Shown: positions 16,155-25,440, counted from the stretch's first letter. The stretch: DNA of 64,000 nucleotides from an uncultured Muribaculaceae bacterium (GCA_910578035.1 CAJTOB010000006.1:1-64000), one strand, 5' to 3'. Translations and numbers: made by a program. The notes: generated by a model not told the origin, from the sequence alone.

Positions 16155-17164
16155 TGAAAAAAGCATATATAGGCATTTCGGCGGTGCTGTGTATTGCGGC
16201 AGCTGCGTGTACAAACACCGAGCAGTTCCGCGTCAACGGTACCATAGAGGGCAATCCTACCATCAATCTTCGCATCGGCTACTATGCCGACGGTGCCTAC
16301 CGAACCCAGATTACGGCCGCGCGTGAAGGCGAATTTGAGTTCTTTGGCTCGGCGCGCCAGCCGGCCGTGGTAGATATCTACGATTACGACTACCGTCTCC
16401 TCGGGCGTCTTTATGCCCGAAACGGCCAGACTCTCGAAGTAAAGCTTGCACGCTCGAACCCATATGACATCAGCATAAGCGGCGACGAGGTTTCTTCGCA
16501 ATGGGCCGATTTTCTGCGCCAGAACGCCGACAGCCTGCATGCCGGCGGCCCGGCAGCCAACGGTGTCATAGCGCGATATATAGACACTCACCGCGACAAT
16601 ATACTCTCTACACTCTTGCTTACCACGTCTTTCGACAGTGCCATTGACCCTGAGCTCGCCGATTCGCTTCTTGCCATGATTGAGCCGGCGGCTCGTCCGT
16701 CGACTATCACCGACGGCTACAACTATCTGCTGCTGCGTCTGGTATCCGAGACTGCTTCAGAGCCTGTGCAGCCTGTGCGTTATCTCGACAGGAACGACTC
16801 TGTGCGCACATTCAAGCCATCGGACAAGGCTTATTCCATCATCGTGTTGTCCGATGCCGATTCATGGCGTGCAGACAGCGTCGTGCCCTTTATACGACGT
16901 ATCGAGAAAGATAAAAACAAGAAACTCGCAGTGCTCGACCTCGGTCTCGATGCCGATTTGGCAGAATGGAAACGTAGCACTGCTCCCGACAGCGCTGCCT
17001 GGGCGCAGGCCTGGGTGCCGGGAGGCGTTGTGGCGGCTTCGGTAGAGCGTCTTGCCGTGCCCCGCCTGCCATATTATGTGGTATGCGACTCTACAGGCGA
17101 ACAGCTGTGCCGCACTCCCTGGGCCTCCGTTGCCGGAAAATTCCTCGAATCCTTAGACAAATAA
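16154..17164 (+). CDS. DUF4369-type lipoprotein with thioredoxin-like remnant
   Basis: A 336-residue lipoprotein: the signal sequence ends in AAAAC (Cys 20), a lipobox for outer- or inner-membrane anchoring. Residues of about 25-120 resemble the DUF4369 domain found at the N-terminus of many Bacteroidetes thiol-disulfide reductases. The C-terminal part (about 220-335) has the layout of a thioredoxin fold (YSIIVLSDADSWRADS, KLAVLDLG, LPYYVVCDSTGE) but no CxxC motif, so redox activity is unlikely. It starts within the pldA stop codon. A partner role with PldA in the envelope is inferred from this coupling only. Confidence 0.7.
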   Translation: MKKAYIGISAVLCIAAAACTNTEQFRVNGTIEGNPTINLRIGYYADGAYRTQITAAREGEFEFFGSARQPAVVDIYDYDYRLLGRLYARNGQTLEVKLARSNPYDISISGDEVSSQWADFLRQNADSLHAGGPAANGVIARYIDTHRDNILSTLLLTTSFDSAIDPELADSLLAMIEPAARPSTITDGYNYLLLRLVSETASEPVQPVRYLDRNDSVRTFKPSDKAYSIIVLSDADSWRADSVVPFIRRIEKDKNKKLAVLDLGLDADLAEWKRSTAPDSAAWAQAWVPGGVVAASVERLAVPRLPYYVVCDSTGEQLCRTPWASVAGKFLESLDK

Positions 17165-17174
17165 TACCTTCGTC

Positions 17175-18740
17175 ATGCTCGTAAAATCCTATGCCGCAGC
17201 CGTAAAAGGCATCGATGCCATTATCGTGACAGTTGAGACCGTGGTAGATCGCGGTATGCAATATTGCATCGTAGGTCTTCCCGATGCCGCGGTAAAGGAG
17301 AGTCAGGAGCGTGTGCGCTCGGCTATCACACAGTCGGGCTATAATATAGGCCGTGCAAAGGTTGTCATCAACATGGCGCCGGCCGACGTCAAGAAAGAAG
17401 GCTCGTCATACGACCTCCCTATAGCTGTCGCTATACTTGTCGGCGCCGGAGCAATCAAGGCCCCCGAGCTTGATAAATATATGATAATGGGCGAACTGTC
17501 GCTCGACGGCTCGCTGCAGCCCGTGCGCGGCGTTCTGCCTATGGCTATAGCCGCCCGTGCCGCCGGTTTCAAAGGCATGATAGTGCCGCGTGCAAATGCC
17601 ACCGAAGCTGCCGTTGTCAACAATCTCGAGGTTTACGGTCTCGACAGCCTCCGCGAAGTCATAGACCTCCTCTCGGGCGCATCTGTGCCGGAGCCGGTGG
17701 TGGTCGATACCCGCGCAGAATTTGCCGCCGCTCTCGGCAATTTCGACTACGATTTCAGCGAAGTCAAAGGCCAGGAGAACGTGAAGCGCGCTTTCGAAGT
17801 AGCCTGTGCCGGCGGTCACAATATACTACTCGTAGGCCCTCCCGGCTCAGGCAAGTCGATGATGGCGAAGCGTCTGCCCTCCATAATGCCTCCGCTCGGC
17901 CTGCGCGAGGCCCTGGAGACTACCAAGATACACTCCGTGGCGGGAAAGCTACGCCGGGGCTCGAGGCTGATGACGGCGCGGCCTTTCCGCTCACCTCATC
18001 ACACCGTATCGCCCGTAGCCATGGTCGGCGGAGGCTCAAACCCTATGCCCGGCGAGATATCCCTTGCCCACAACGGCATACTCTTCCTCGATGAATTTCC
18101 CGAATTTCCCCGCGCGGTCCTCGAGGTACTGCGACAGCCCCTCGAAGACCGCCATATCAGCGTGTCGCGCGCCCGCTATCAGGTGGATTATCCGGCATCT
18201 TTCATGCTTGTGGCCTCGATGAACCCATGCCCCTGCGGTTACTACAACCATCCGACCAAAGCTTGTACCTGCCCGGCTGGAGCCGTCCAGAAATACCTCG
18301 GCCGCATATCCGGGCCGCTCCTCGACCGCATCGACATACAGTGCGAAATCATGCCGGTGCCATTCGATGAGCTTGCGGCTCGCCCCACAGGCGAGACCAG
18401 CGCCGACATACGTGCCCGAGTAGTCCGGGCCCGAGAGATACAGGCCGCCCGCTTCGCCGACGAGCCCTCCGTGCATTGCAACGCCCAGATGGGCCCTCGC
18501 CACATCGCCGCCCACTGCGCCCTCACCCCCGACTGCGCCGCTATCCTGCGCAAAGCCATGCTCAAATACGACATGAGCGCCCGCGCCTACGACCGCATTC
18601 TCAAAGTTGCCCGCACCGCTGCCGACCTCGACGCCTGCCCCGAAATCCTCCCCCGCCACATCTCCGAAGCCATCTCCTATCGCAACCTCGACCGCGGCAC
18701 CTGGGGCACCATGTCTAATGCTGCAAGCAGCGGACTCTAA
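17175..18740 (+). CDS. comM: YifB/ComM-family Mg-chelatase-like AAA+ ATPase
   Basis: A 521-residue AAA+ protein. An N-terminal ChlI/Lon-protease-like domain (about 1-190, with PADVKKEGSSYDLP) precedes the Mg-chelatase AAA+ core, with Walker A LVGPPGSGKSMMAKR near residue 215 and Walker B GILFLDEFPEF near 295. A cysteine set CPCGYYNHPTKACTC near residues 350-365 is typical of the family. ComM is a helicase that extends recombination of incoming single-stranded DNA during natural transformation. It lies in front of an HUH transposase-like gene. Confidence 0.92.
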   Translation: MLVKSYAAAVKGIDAIIVTVETVVDRGMQYCIVGLPDAAVKESQERVRSAITQSGYNIGRAKVVINMAPADVKKEGSSYDLPIAVAILVGAGAIKAPELDKYMIMGELSLDGSLQPVRGVLPMAIAARAAGFKGMIVPRANATEAAVVNNLEVYGLDSLREVIDLLSGASVPEPVVVDTRAEFAAALGNFDYDFSEVKGQENVKRAFEVACAGGHNILLVGPPGSGKSMMAKRLPSIMPPLGLREALETTKIHSVAGKLRRGSRLMTARPFRSPHHTVSPVAMVGGGSNPMPGEISLAHNGILFLDEFPEFPRAVLEVLRQPLEDRHISVSRARYQVDYPASFMLVASMNPCPCGYYNHPTKACTCPAGAVQKYLGRISGPLLDRIDIQCEIMPVPFDELAARPTGETSADIRARVVRAREIQAARFADEPSVHCNAQMGPRHIAAHCALTPDCAAILRKAMLKYDMSARAYDRILKVARTAADLDACPEILPRHISEAISYRNLDRGTWGTMSNAASSGL

Positions 18741-18789
18741 AACAAAATTTGTTCAGAATAGGCAGCTTGCTGCCCCTATCAAAGCAAAA

Positions 18790-19677
18790 ATGCGCAGAGC
18801 ACTCTTTCACGACTACAGAAGCCGCTCAATCTACCATATAACCATAAATAAGGCTAAGGCCATGCCTCTTTTCGGGCACCTTACTGGAGGTGTGAGCAAT
18901 ACTAAAATTGAAAAGAGCCGTCTTGGTTTGATTATAGAGCGTAATATACGTGCCATCGGTGCAATATGCCCCAAACTAAGGCTACTTCAGTATATAATAA
19001 TGCCCGATCATGTTCATTTTCTGCTTTTTGCCACTGAACCTCTTGAATTACCTGTCGGCAAGTATATATCGATGTTGAAGATAAGGATAGGGCAGGAATG
19101 GCGCCTCGAAGGAGGAGAAGAAGGACCGGTTTTTATAGAAAACTTCTATGATAGGATTATTAGCCGTAAGGGCCAGCTTGATGTAGCTTTTCGCTACATT
19201 CGCGAGAATTCGCGGCGGCTGGCGGTGAGGCGTGCGCGGCCGGAGTTTTTCAGGCGGGTGAATGGGCTGGATATTGGCGGGAGGCGATATGCGGCTTATG
19301 GAAATATCTATTTGTTGCGCAACCCGTTCCGCGAACAGGTGGTGGTGCATCGCCGCGACAGCGAGGCCGAGCGAGCCGCAAAGCGTGAGCGTTGGCTTCA
19401 TGCCGCGGCCAACGGCGGCGTGCTTGTGTCGCCTTTTATATCGCCGGCCGAGAAGGCCATACGAAGCGAGGCCGAAGCCCTCAATGCCAAAATAATACTC
19501 ATTACCAACGAAGCGATGCCCCAGCGCTATAAGCCCGCCGCCCACGACTTCGCCCTCTGCGAGGCCGGTCGACTGCTAATCATATCGCTGCCCATGGAAA
19601 TCTCCCGTACATCCTGCCTCGCCATGAACACCCTCGCCGCCACAATATCAGAAGGTGAAGCCGGTGAGGGCGTGTAG
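18790..19677 (+). CDS. REP-associated (Y1/HUH) transposase-like protein with an extra C-terminal domain
   Basis: A 295-residue protein in two parts. Residues of about 1-175 match the IS200-like/RAYT single-strand endonuclease fold: the HUH metal motif appears as HVH at 74-76 (MPDHVHFLLF), with the candidate nucleophile Y136 in FRYIREN. Residues of about 175-285 form a second domain with SPFISPAEKAI, IILITNE, ERYKP-like QRYKPAAHDFALCEAGRLLI, which looks Rossmann-like and recalls DprA-type folds. That comparison is from memory and weak. The start at 18790 is chosen because MRRALFHDYRSRSIYHIT is the usual family beginning. The 3' end overlaps mgtE by 30 nt. No flanking IS copy is seen, so a domesticated protein is likely. 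Confidence 0.75.
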   Translation: MRRALFHDYRSRSIYHITINKAKAMPLFGHLTGGVSNTKIEKSRLGLIIERNIRAIGAICPKLRLLQYIIMPDHVHFLLFATEPLELPVGKYISMLKIRIGQEWRLEGGEEGPVFIENFYDRIISRKGQLDVAFRYIRENSRRLAVRRARPEFFRRVNGLDIGGRRYAAYGNIYLLRNPFREQVVVHRRDSEAERAAKRERWLHAAANGGVLVSPFISPAEKAIRSEAEALNAKIILITNEAMPQRYKPAAHDFALCEAGRLLIISLPMEISRTSCLAMNTLAATISEGEAGEGV

Positions 19678-21018
19678 GAAGAAGGTGGAGGTGTTGACGT
19701 AGATGATTAGACCTACGATGTCGTTGGAAATCTGAATGAAGGGGCCGGTGGCGAGGGCCGGATTGATGTGGAGTTTCTCGAGGGTGAGGGGTACGACGGT
19801 GCCGAGTATAGTAGCGAACATTACCACTATGAACAGCGACACGGCTACCGATATGGTTACGGCAAATTCGCCCGGCATCGTTATGAGATTGTATATGAAA
19901 ACAACCGACGACATTACTGTGGCGTTCAGAAGTCCTATAAGAACTTCCTTGCCGAGCTGCGATGCGAAGTTTTTGATGTCGAGACTGCCGTTGGCGAGGC
20001 CCTGCACGACGATTGCCGAGGCCTGCACGCCGACGTTACCGCCGGTGCCTCCGATGATAGGAATGAAGAGTGCCAGCGCCGTCACTGCCTGTAGTTGCTC
20101 TTCGAAAGAGCCGAGAATGACCGACGCAAGCAGCCCCGAGGCGATGCCGACAAGGAGCCAGGGTATGCGCGCTTTGGTCTGGGCGAAGACGGAGTCGTCG
20201 GCATCGACGTCGCTCGAGATACCTGAGGCGAGCTGGTAGTCGCGTTCGCTTGCCTCGCGCACCTGGTCCATGACGTCGTCGACGGTTATGCGGCCGAGCA
20301 GTCGCCCGATGGAGTCGACCACGGGCATTGCCACGAGGTCGTATTTCTCGAAGTCGAGGGCAACCTCGTCGATAGGAGTGTCGGCCTTCACGCTCACGGG
20401 GTCGGTCTCCATTACATGCTTTATTTTCGAGACCGAGGGGTGGGTGAGCATTTTTTTCAGAGGGAAGGTGCCGCGCAGGCGGTAGTCGTTGTCGACCACG
20501 TAGACGTAGTAAATCTCGTCCATGTCCTCGGCCTGGAGGCGCATCTGCTTGATGCATTCGGGCATGGACCAGTTTTCGTTCACCACAATCATTTCGGTGC
20601 CCATGAGGCCGCCGGCGGTGTCCTCGTCGTATTTGAGAAGGTCAATGATGTCGCCGGCCTGCTCTACGTCGTCGATGTGGCTGAGGATTTCGTCGCGCTC
20701 TTCCTGGTCGAGCTGCTGTATGAGGTCTACAGCGTCGTCGGTGTCGAGGTGGTCTATCTGTTTGGCGATTTCCTCTACGGGCATGGCGTTGAGGAGCTTG
20801 AGACGGTCGTCTTCGTCGAGCTCCATGAGTACGTCGGCCGCCTGCTCCTCGTCGAGAAGCTTGAAGAGATATTCGGCTTCCTCGAGGTCGAGGTTGCGGT
20901 ATAGCTCGGCTATGTCGGCCGGGTGCAGCGATGCCAGTTCGGTTCGTGCGCGCTCTTTGTCGTCGGCCTTTATGATTTGGGCCAGGTGGTCGAGATACTC
21001 TTCGGTAAATTCTTTCAT
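19648..21018 (-). CDS. mgtE: Magnesium transporter MgtE
   Basis: A 456-residue MgtE-family channel for Mg2+ uptake across the inner membrane. An N-terminal superhelical MgtE_N domain spans about 1-130. It is followed by two CBS domains (about 135-265, acting as the Mg2+ sensor) and five membrane helices in the C-terminal third, including FIPIIGGTGGNVGVQASAI, the conserved ion-pathway segment. The start codon overlaps the ksgA stop by 4 nt, so mgtE is the second gene of a ksgA-mgtE operon. No Mg2+-sensing leader is visible, so control is probably at the CBS domains. Confidence 0.94.
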   Translation of the reverse strand: MKEFTEEYLDHLAQIIKADDKERARTELASLHPADIAELYRNLDLEEAEYLFKLLDEEQAADVLMELDEDDRLKLLNAMPVEEIAKQIDHLDTDDAVDLIQQLDQEERDEILSHIDDVEQAGDIIDLLKYDEDTAGGLMGTEMIVVNENWSMPECIKQMRLQAEDMDEIYYVYVVDNDYRLRGTFPLKKMLTHPSVSKIKHVMETDPVSVKADTPIDEVALDFEKYDLVAMPVVDSIGRLLGRITVDDVMDQVREASERDYQLASGISSDVDADDSVFAQTKARIPWLLVGIASGLLASVILGSFEEQLQAVTALALFIPIIGGTGGNVGVQASAIVVQGLANGSLDIKNFASQLGKEVLIGLLNATVMSSVVFIYNLITMPGEFAVTISVAVSLFIVVMFATILGTVVPLTLEKLHINPALATGPFIQISNDIVGLIIYVNTSTFFLHALTGFTF

Positions 21019-21818
21019 ACGGCGGCGTTTTTACGCGCGGCCTCGACGGCAGCGCTGAGTTCGACGAACTGTTCTACCGACAGCTGTTCGGGCCGCATGG
21101 CTGCATATGGCATGGCCGCGGCGTCGGCGCCGGGAGGCAGCAGGCTTCGCACGGAGTTGCGGATTGTCTTGCGGCGCTGCCCGAATGTGGTCTTCACGAC
21201 GGTCTTGAAAAGCGCTTCGTCGACGCCAAGGCTCTCGCGGCCGTTGCGTGTGAGGCGCACTACGCCCGATTTCACCTTTGGCGGCGGGTTGAACACCTTC
21301 TCGCTCACGGTGAACAGGTATTCAACATCATACCATGCCTGTAGCAGCACGCTCAGAATGCCGCGCGCCTTGGTGCCGGGGCCGGCAGCGAGACGTTCGG
21401 CAACTTCGCGCTGCAACATGCCGCTGCAGCATACTATACGGCGGCGGTAGTCGAGTACGCGGAAGAATATCTGCGACGATATATTGTAGGGGTAATTGCC
21501 GATGACACAGAAGTCGTCCGACCCGGGAAAGAGCTCGTCGAGGTCCATCTGCAGGAAATCTCCCTCGACGATACGGGGCTGAGGTTCTGGCAGATGTGTC
21601 TTGAGCCAATCGACGCTCTCGGTGTCTATTTCGGCAAGGGTAATCTTGTCGGACGGGTGTTTCTGGAGCAGAAACTGTGTGAGCACGCCCATGCCCGGGC
21701 CGATTTCAAGTACGTCGAGGCCGCGGTAGGTATCGAGTGTCGAGGCGATACGGTCTGCCACGCCGAGATCGGTGAGAAAATGTTGCCCCAGGGCTTTTTT
21801 AGGCTTAACTCCGCTCAT
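21015..21818 (-). CDS. rsmA: 16S rRNA (adenine1518-N6/adenine1519-N6)-dimethyltransferase
   Basis: RsmA (KsgA) dimethylates two adjacent adenines near the 3' end of 16S rRNA during small-subunit assembly. The 267-residue protein begins MSGVKPKKALGQHFLTD. It has the SAM motif LEIGPGMGVLT near residue 40 and the adenine-binding motif NYPYNIS near 105 (usually NLPYNIS). A longer frame from a TTG at 21842 is excluded because a complete promoter at 21847-21878 places the transcript start at about 21840. Confidence 0.93.
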   Translation of the reverse strand: MSGVKPKKALGQHFLTDLGVADRIASTLDTYRGLDVLEIGPGMGVLTQFLLQKHPSDKITLAEIDTESVDWLKTHLPEPQPRIVEGDFLQMDLDELFPGSDDFCVIGNYPYNISSQIFFRVLDYRRRIVCCSGMLQREVAERLAAGPGTKARGILSVLLQAWYDVEYLFTVSEKVFNPPPKVKSGVVRLTRNGRESLGVDEALFKTVVKTTFGQRRKTIRNSVRSLLPPGADAAAMPYAAMRPEQLSVEQFVELSAAVEAARKNAAV

Positions 21819-21846
21819 AGTCTCTGTTCTTTTATATTGCAAAGGA

Positions 21847-21878
21847 CAAAATTAGCAAATAACATCGCTATAGGCAAA
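21847..21878 (-). promoter_or_regulatory. Bacteroidetes-type promoter for rsmA-mgtE
   Basis: On the minus strand TTTG (21878-21875) and TAATTTTG (21854-21847) are separated by exactly 20 nt, a full consensus match. The -33 box lies within the A-run that forms the U-tract of the upstream operon's terminator. Confidence 0.75.
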
Positions 21879-21911
21879 AAAAAGTGCGGACGCCCCGTCG
21901 GAACGCCCGCA
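21876..21911 (-). terminator. Rho-independent terminator after the mannose operon
   Basis: Read on the minus strand, a G+C-rich stem (21910-21902 pairing with 21894-21886, with some G-U pairs) is followed by a run of eight T (21883-21876). It lies 26 nt after the MFS stop. Confidence 0.7.
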
Positions 21912-21936
21912 ATATAATGGTTTTGTGAACAGCTTT

Positions 21937-23091
21937 TCAGTTTTTACGGAAGGCGAGGAAGAGTACATAGGCCGCGCATATCCAGAGCGGAATCAGGCTG
22001 GCCGTGAGGCCTCCGGCATCTGCTGCCAGACCCATCACTGGAGGCACGAGTGCGCCGCCGGCAACGCCCATTATCATCAGGGCCGACACTTCGTCGCTCT
22101 TGCCGGGTGCAGCCTCGAGGGCGAAGGTGAAGATTATGGAAAATACATTGGCCCACATTGCGCCGATTACCACAATCAGAGTGCCCATTGCCCACATGCC
22201 ATTGGTGAACATGAACACCGTTGTTGCGACCAGCGCCACAACGATGGTAATCTTGAGGAAATCAGCCGGATTTGTACGTGCCAGTATCACTGCGCCGGCG
22301 AGGGCGCCGACGGTGCGGGCGAAGAAGTAGAGGCTCGTGCCGAATCCGGCTTCATGCAGGGGCAGCCCGCAGCGCTCCATCATCAGCTTGGGGATGGCCG
22401 TGTTGATGCCTACGTCGAGGCCTACAGCGCAGAGAATGCCGCAGAAGAGCAACAGTATTTTCTTGTTCTTGAGCAGGCTCCGGACCGAAGCGAGCGAGGT
22501 GCTCTGGCGGTCGTCGGCGGCTACGCTGTCGGGCTTGACGGCTAAAAGAAGCCAGAGGAGCGAGAGCAGCGAAGCAAGGGCATATACGGGGAAGATGAGC
22601 TTCCAGTCGCCCCAGGCGGCGACCACGCAGCCGGCAAGCACAGGACCGAGCATCGACGATATCGCCTTGATGAACTGTCCGAGGGTGAGCGTGCTCGCTA
22701 CCTTGTCGGGCTTCACGACGGCGGCTACCATCGGGTTGAGCGACACCTGGAGTATGGTGTTGCCTATGCCGAGGAGGGCGAAGGCTACAAGGACTACAGG
22801 AAAACTATAGTGAACTACGGGCACAAGCATGGCTGCGGCGGTGACGGCGAGAGACACGGCCACAGTGGCGCGGCGTCCGTGCCGTCCCATCCACAACCCC
22901 GTGGGTATGGAGAAGAGGGCGAACCATACGAACACCATCATCGGCAGTATGTTTGCCAATGTGTGCGAGAGGCTGAAATCGGCCTTTACATAGCTCGTGG
23001 CAACTCCCACGAGGTCTACGAAGCCCATTACAAAGAACCCGAACAGGAGGGCGGGCATGGCCCTGCGGGTGGTGCGGCTGTCAGTCTGCAT
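21937..23091 (-). CDS. MFS sugar permease (FucP-like)
   Basis: A 384-residue major facilitator with about 12 membrane segments, resembling the FucP/glucose-galactose permease branch that imports hexoses with protons. Signature pieces are GLWMGRHGRRATV between helices 2 and 3, and NTILQVSLNPMVAAVV near residue 110, a family feature where sugar-binding residues lie. It is the last gene of a minus-strand operon and its start overlaps the GH92 stop by 11 nt. Mannose is the likely substrate by context: the operon also encodes an alpha-mannosidase, a sugar kinase and a phosphomannose-isomerase-like enzyme. Confidence 0.85.
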   Translation of the reverse strand: MQTDSRTTRRAMPALLFGFFVMGFVDLVGVATSYVKADFSLSHTLANILPMMVFVWFALFSIPTGLWMGRHGRRATVAVSLAVTAAAMLVPVVHYSFPVVLVAFALLGIGNTILQVSLNPMVAAVVKPDKVASTLTLGQFIKAISSMLGPVLAGCVVAAWGDWKLIFPVYALASLLSLLWLLLAVKPDSVAADDRQSTSLASVRSLLKNKKILLLFCGILCAVGLDVGINTAIPKLMMERCGLPLHEAGFGTSLYFFARTVGALAGAVILARTNPADFLKITIVVALVATTVFMFTNGMWAMGTLIVVIGAMWANVFSIIFTFALEAAPGKSDEVSALMIMGVAGGALVPPVMGLAADAGGLTASLIPLWICAAYVLFLAFRKN

Positions 23092-25423
23092 AGTTGTCGC
23101 GTGGTGTTGAACTCATTTTCAGATGTAGATGTCCGCCCTCGGTGATTTTGTCGAGCGGAAGGCGGAGAACCGACATTTTTTCGCCGTTGAACGAGGCTTC
23201 GGCTACGTAGACATTGCTATCGGAGTTGCCTTCGGTGGTGATGACAAATTCCTTGCCTTTGTGGTATCTTGGCGAGAGACGGAGAGTGATTTTGTCGAAT
23301 TTGGGGCTGCCGACGGCCATGTCGGGGTTCTGGCCGGCAAAGCCTTTGACGTCGAACAGACCCATTGACGAAAGCACATACCATGCGCCCAGCTGGCCCT
23401 GGTCTTCGTCCTGGCCGTAGCCGTAGCCGTGAATGCCGTCGATGCCGTAGAAGCGGTCGAGGATAGCGCGCACCCACTTCTGCGAGAGCGATGGGCGACC
23501 CGACTCGTTGAAGAGCCACGAAATGTGGAGACAAGGCTGGTTGCCCTGGTTGTAGAGGGTCTGGAGACCGGCGAAAGCGCCTACTTCGGTGCCTCCGCTG
23601 AATATTTTATCCTGCGAGACGGTGAAAATGCTGTCGAGGCGCTCGTTGAAGCGGTCGCGGCCCACTTTGGCGATAAGGCGGTCGGCCTGGTGAGGCACAT
23701 AGAAGGTGTATTGCCAGGCGTTTCCTTCCTGGAAACCGCGCCACACCTGCATGGGGTTGAAATTGTCTATGAATTTGCCGTTTGCCATGCGCGGGTGCAT
23801 GAAGCCGGCCTGGTCGTCGTAGATTCTCTCCCAGCCTTCGGCAAGCCAGTCGAGCTGCTTGCAGTGTTCGGTCTTGCCAAGGCTGCGTGCAAGCTGCGAT
23901 GTAGCCCAGGAGCTGTAGGAATATTCAAGAGTGTGCGAGGCCGAGAAACGGAATTCCTCTTCGAATCCGCTGCCTTCGTCGGCATGAGGCACGTAGCCGT
24001 ATTTCACGAACTTGTCGGTATCCGACTTTCCGGCGCCGAAGGGGCGGTTTTCGCCGCAGAGTTCGTTTTTGAGGCATGCCTTGAGGGCAAGGTCGGTGTC
24101 GAAGTCGGTGATTCCGGCATGATATGCGCCCGAAATGATGACGGGCAGGAGGTTTGTGCCCACACCCGAGACATAGCGCGAGGCGGCGAGACCGTCGCCG
24201 AGCCAGCCGCTGTCGGCAAACACCCGCAGATGTGTGCTCACATAGTCAGAGAAGTACTCAGGATAGGCGAGCGCCCATATCTGCGAGAGATTCCACTGTG
24301 CTCCCCATGCGGCGTCAGTGTTGTAGAAGTTATATCGGGGCTTGCCGTCGGCGGTCATCGGAATATAGCCGACAGAGCCGTCGTTGCGGGGATATGCTCC
24401 GTTGATGTCGTTGGCAAGGCCGCGGCCGAGGATTGCGTGGTAGAGGCCGGTGTAGAACTTTACCTTGTCGGTCTTGCTGGGGGTTTCGACTGTGATTCGG
24501 CTCAGCATTTCTTCCCATATGTCGGCGGCTTTGGCCGCAGCGGCGTCGAAGTCGAGATTTTTCGACTCGGCGAGACGATTGAGGCGGGCATTGTCGACTG
24601 AGGTGTACGACAGGCCTATTTTCACGGTCACCGGCGTGGCCTCGCCCTCGGTATCGAAGGTGAGATAGAGACCGGCGCCGGGCCCCTGTGCCACTTTTGC
24701 GCCGGGGGTGCTCTTGTCGCCGTTGAAAGTGCCGTATGCACTGGGGCGGCGGTCTACGACGGCCGAGAAATAGATGGGAACCTCGGCTCCTGCCTGGTAT
24801 TTCTTCACATATTCCGGCAGAGTCACAACGTAGCCCTCTATCGAGCCGTCGAAGCGCAGCTCGACTCTGGCGTCGGCCACAGCGCCGCTTTCGCCCTGGC
24901 GCGAACCTATGTCGAATAGAATGTGGTTGTCGTCGCCGGCGGGGAAGGTAAATCGCTCGTAGGCGGTGCGGTCGGTTGCGGTGGTCTCGGCCAGAATGCC
25001 GTAGCGTTTCAGAAGCACCGAGTAGTAGCCCGGACGAGCTGTTTCATTCTCGCGGTCGAAGAAGGAGCGGTAGCCGCGGCCTTCGGTGTTGTCGACCTCG
25101 CCGGGATAGGTTATGAGCTCGCCTTTGGTCGGCATGAGCGAAATGCCTCCGAGCTGAAATTCGTGAATGCACGGGAAGCCTTCGATGCTCGACTCGCGGT
25201 AGTCGTATCCGCTTGCTTCCCAGCCCTGTTCGTTGCCGAGGTGGCCGTTGGTCGAAGGCCCCGGCTTAGCCATGCCGAAGGGCAGGGCGCCGGGTGCTAT
25301 GTGGAACCAGCGGCAGTGGGCGGTGCCTATGCGTGGCTCTACGTATTGACTCACGTTCTCGGCCGTAGCCGAGGCTGCAAAGCCCAGAAGAGCAGCCGAA
25401 AGGAGTATGCGCGATGTTTTCAT
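23081..25423 (-). CDS. GH92-family alpha-mannosidase
   Basis: A 780-residue exo-acting, calcium-dependent alpha-mannosidase. The signal peptide MKTSRILLSAALLGFAASATA sends it to the periplasm; no lipobox is seen. Family features in order: RIGTAHCRWFHIAPGALPFG near residue 31, GYVPHADEGS and a SYSSWATSQLA segment in the helical domain, GNAWQYTFYVPH near 560, and GQDEDQGQLGAWYVLSS near 690. The last includes the paired aspartates with the spacing of the family's catalytic base region. Such enzymes trim alpha-mannose from N-glycans or yeast mannan; linkage preference cannot be read. No SusC/SusD pair is adjacent. Confidence 0.92.
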   Translation of the reverse strand: MKTSRILLSAALLGFAASATAENVSQYVEPRIGTAHCRWFHIAPGALPFGMAKPGPSTNGHLGNEQGWEASGYDYRESSIEGFPCIHEFQLGGISLMPTKGELITYPGEVDNTEGRGYRSFFDRENETARPGYYSVLLKRYGILAETTATDRTAYERFTFPAGDDNHILFDIGSRQGESGAVADARVELRFDGSIEGYVVTLPEYVKKYQAGAEVPIYFSAVVDRRPSAYGTFNGDKSTPGAKVAQGPGAGLYLTFDTEGEATPVTVKIGLSYTSVDNARLNRLAESKNLDFDAAAAKAADIWEEMLSRITVETPSKTDKVKFYTGLYHAILGRGLANDINGAYPRNDGSVGYIPMTADGKPRYNFYNTDAAWGAQWNLSQIWALAYPEYFSDYVSTHLRVFADSGWLGDGLAASRYVSGVGTNLLPVIISGAYHAGITDFDTDLALKACLKNELCGENRPFGAGKSDTDKFVKYGYVPHADEGSGFEEEFRFSASHTLEYSYSSWATSQLARSLGKTEHCKQLDWLAEGWERIYDDQAGFMHPRMANGKFIDNFNPMQVWRGFQEGNAWQYTFYVPHQADRLIAKVGRDRFNERLDSIFTVSQDKIFSGGTEVGAFAGLQTLYNQGNQPCLHISWLFNESGRPSLSQKWVRAILDRFYGIDGIHGYGYGQDEDQGQLGAWYVLSSMGLFDVKGFAGQNPDMAVGSPKFDKITLRLSPRYHKGKEFVITTEGNSDSNVYVAEASFNGEKMSVLRLPLDKITEGGHLHLKMSSTPRDNYAD

Positions 25424-25440
25424 TGTATATAGGTGTGTTG

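Noticed and set aside
21819..21842. TTG start adding eight residues to RsmA
   Set aside because: It lies at the predicted transcription start of a consensus promoter; the ATG at 21818 gives the usual N-terminus.
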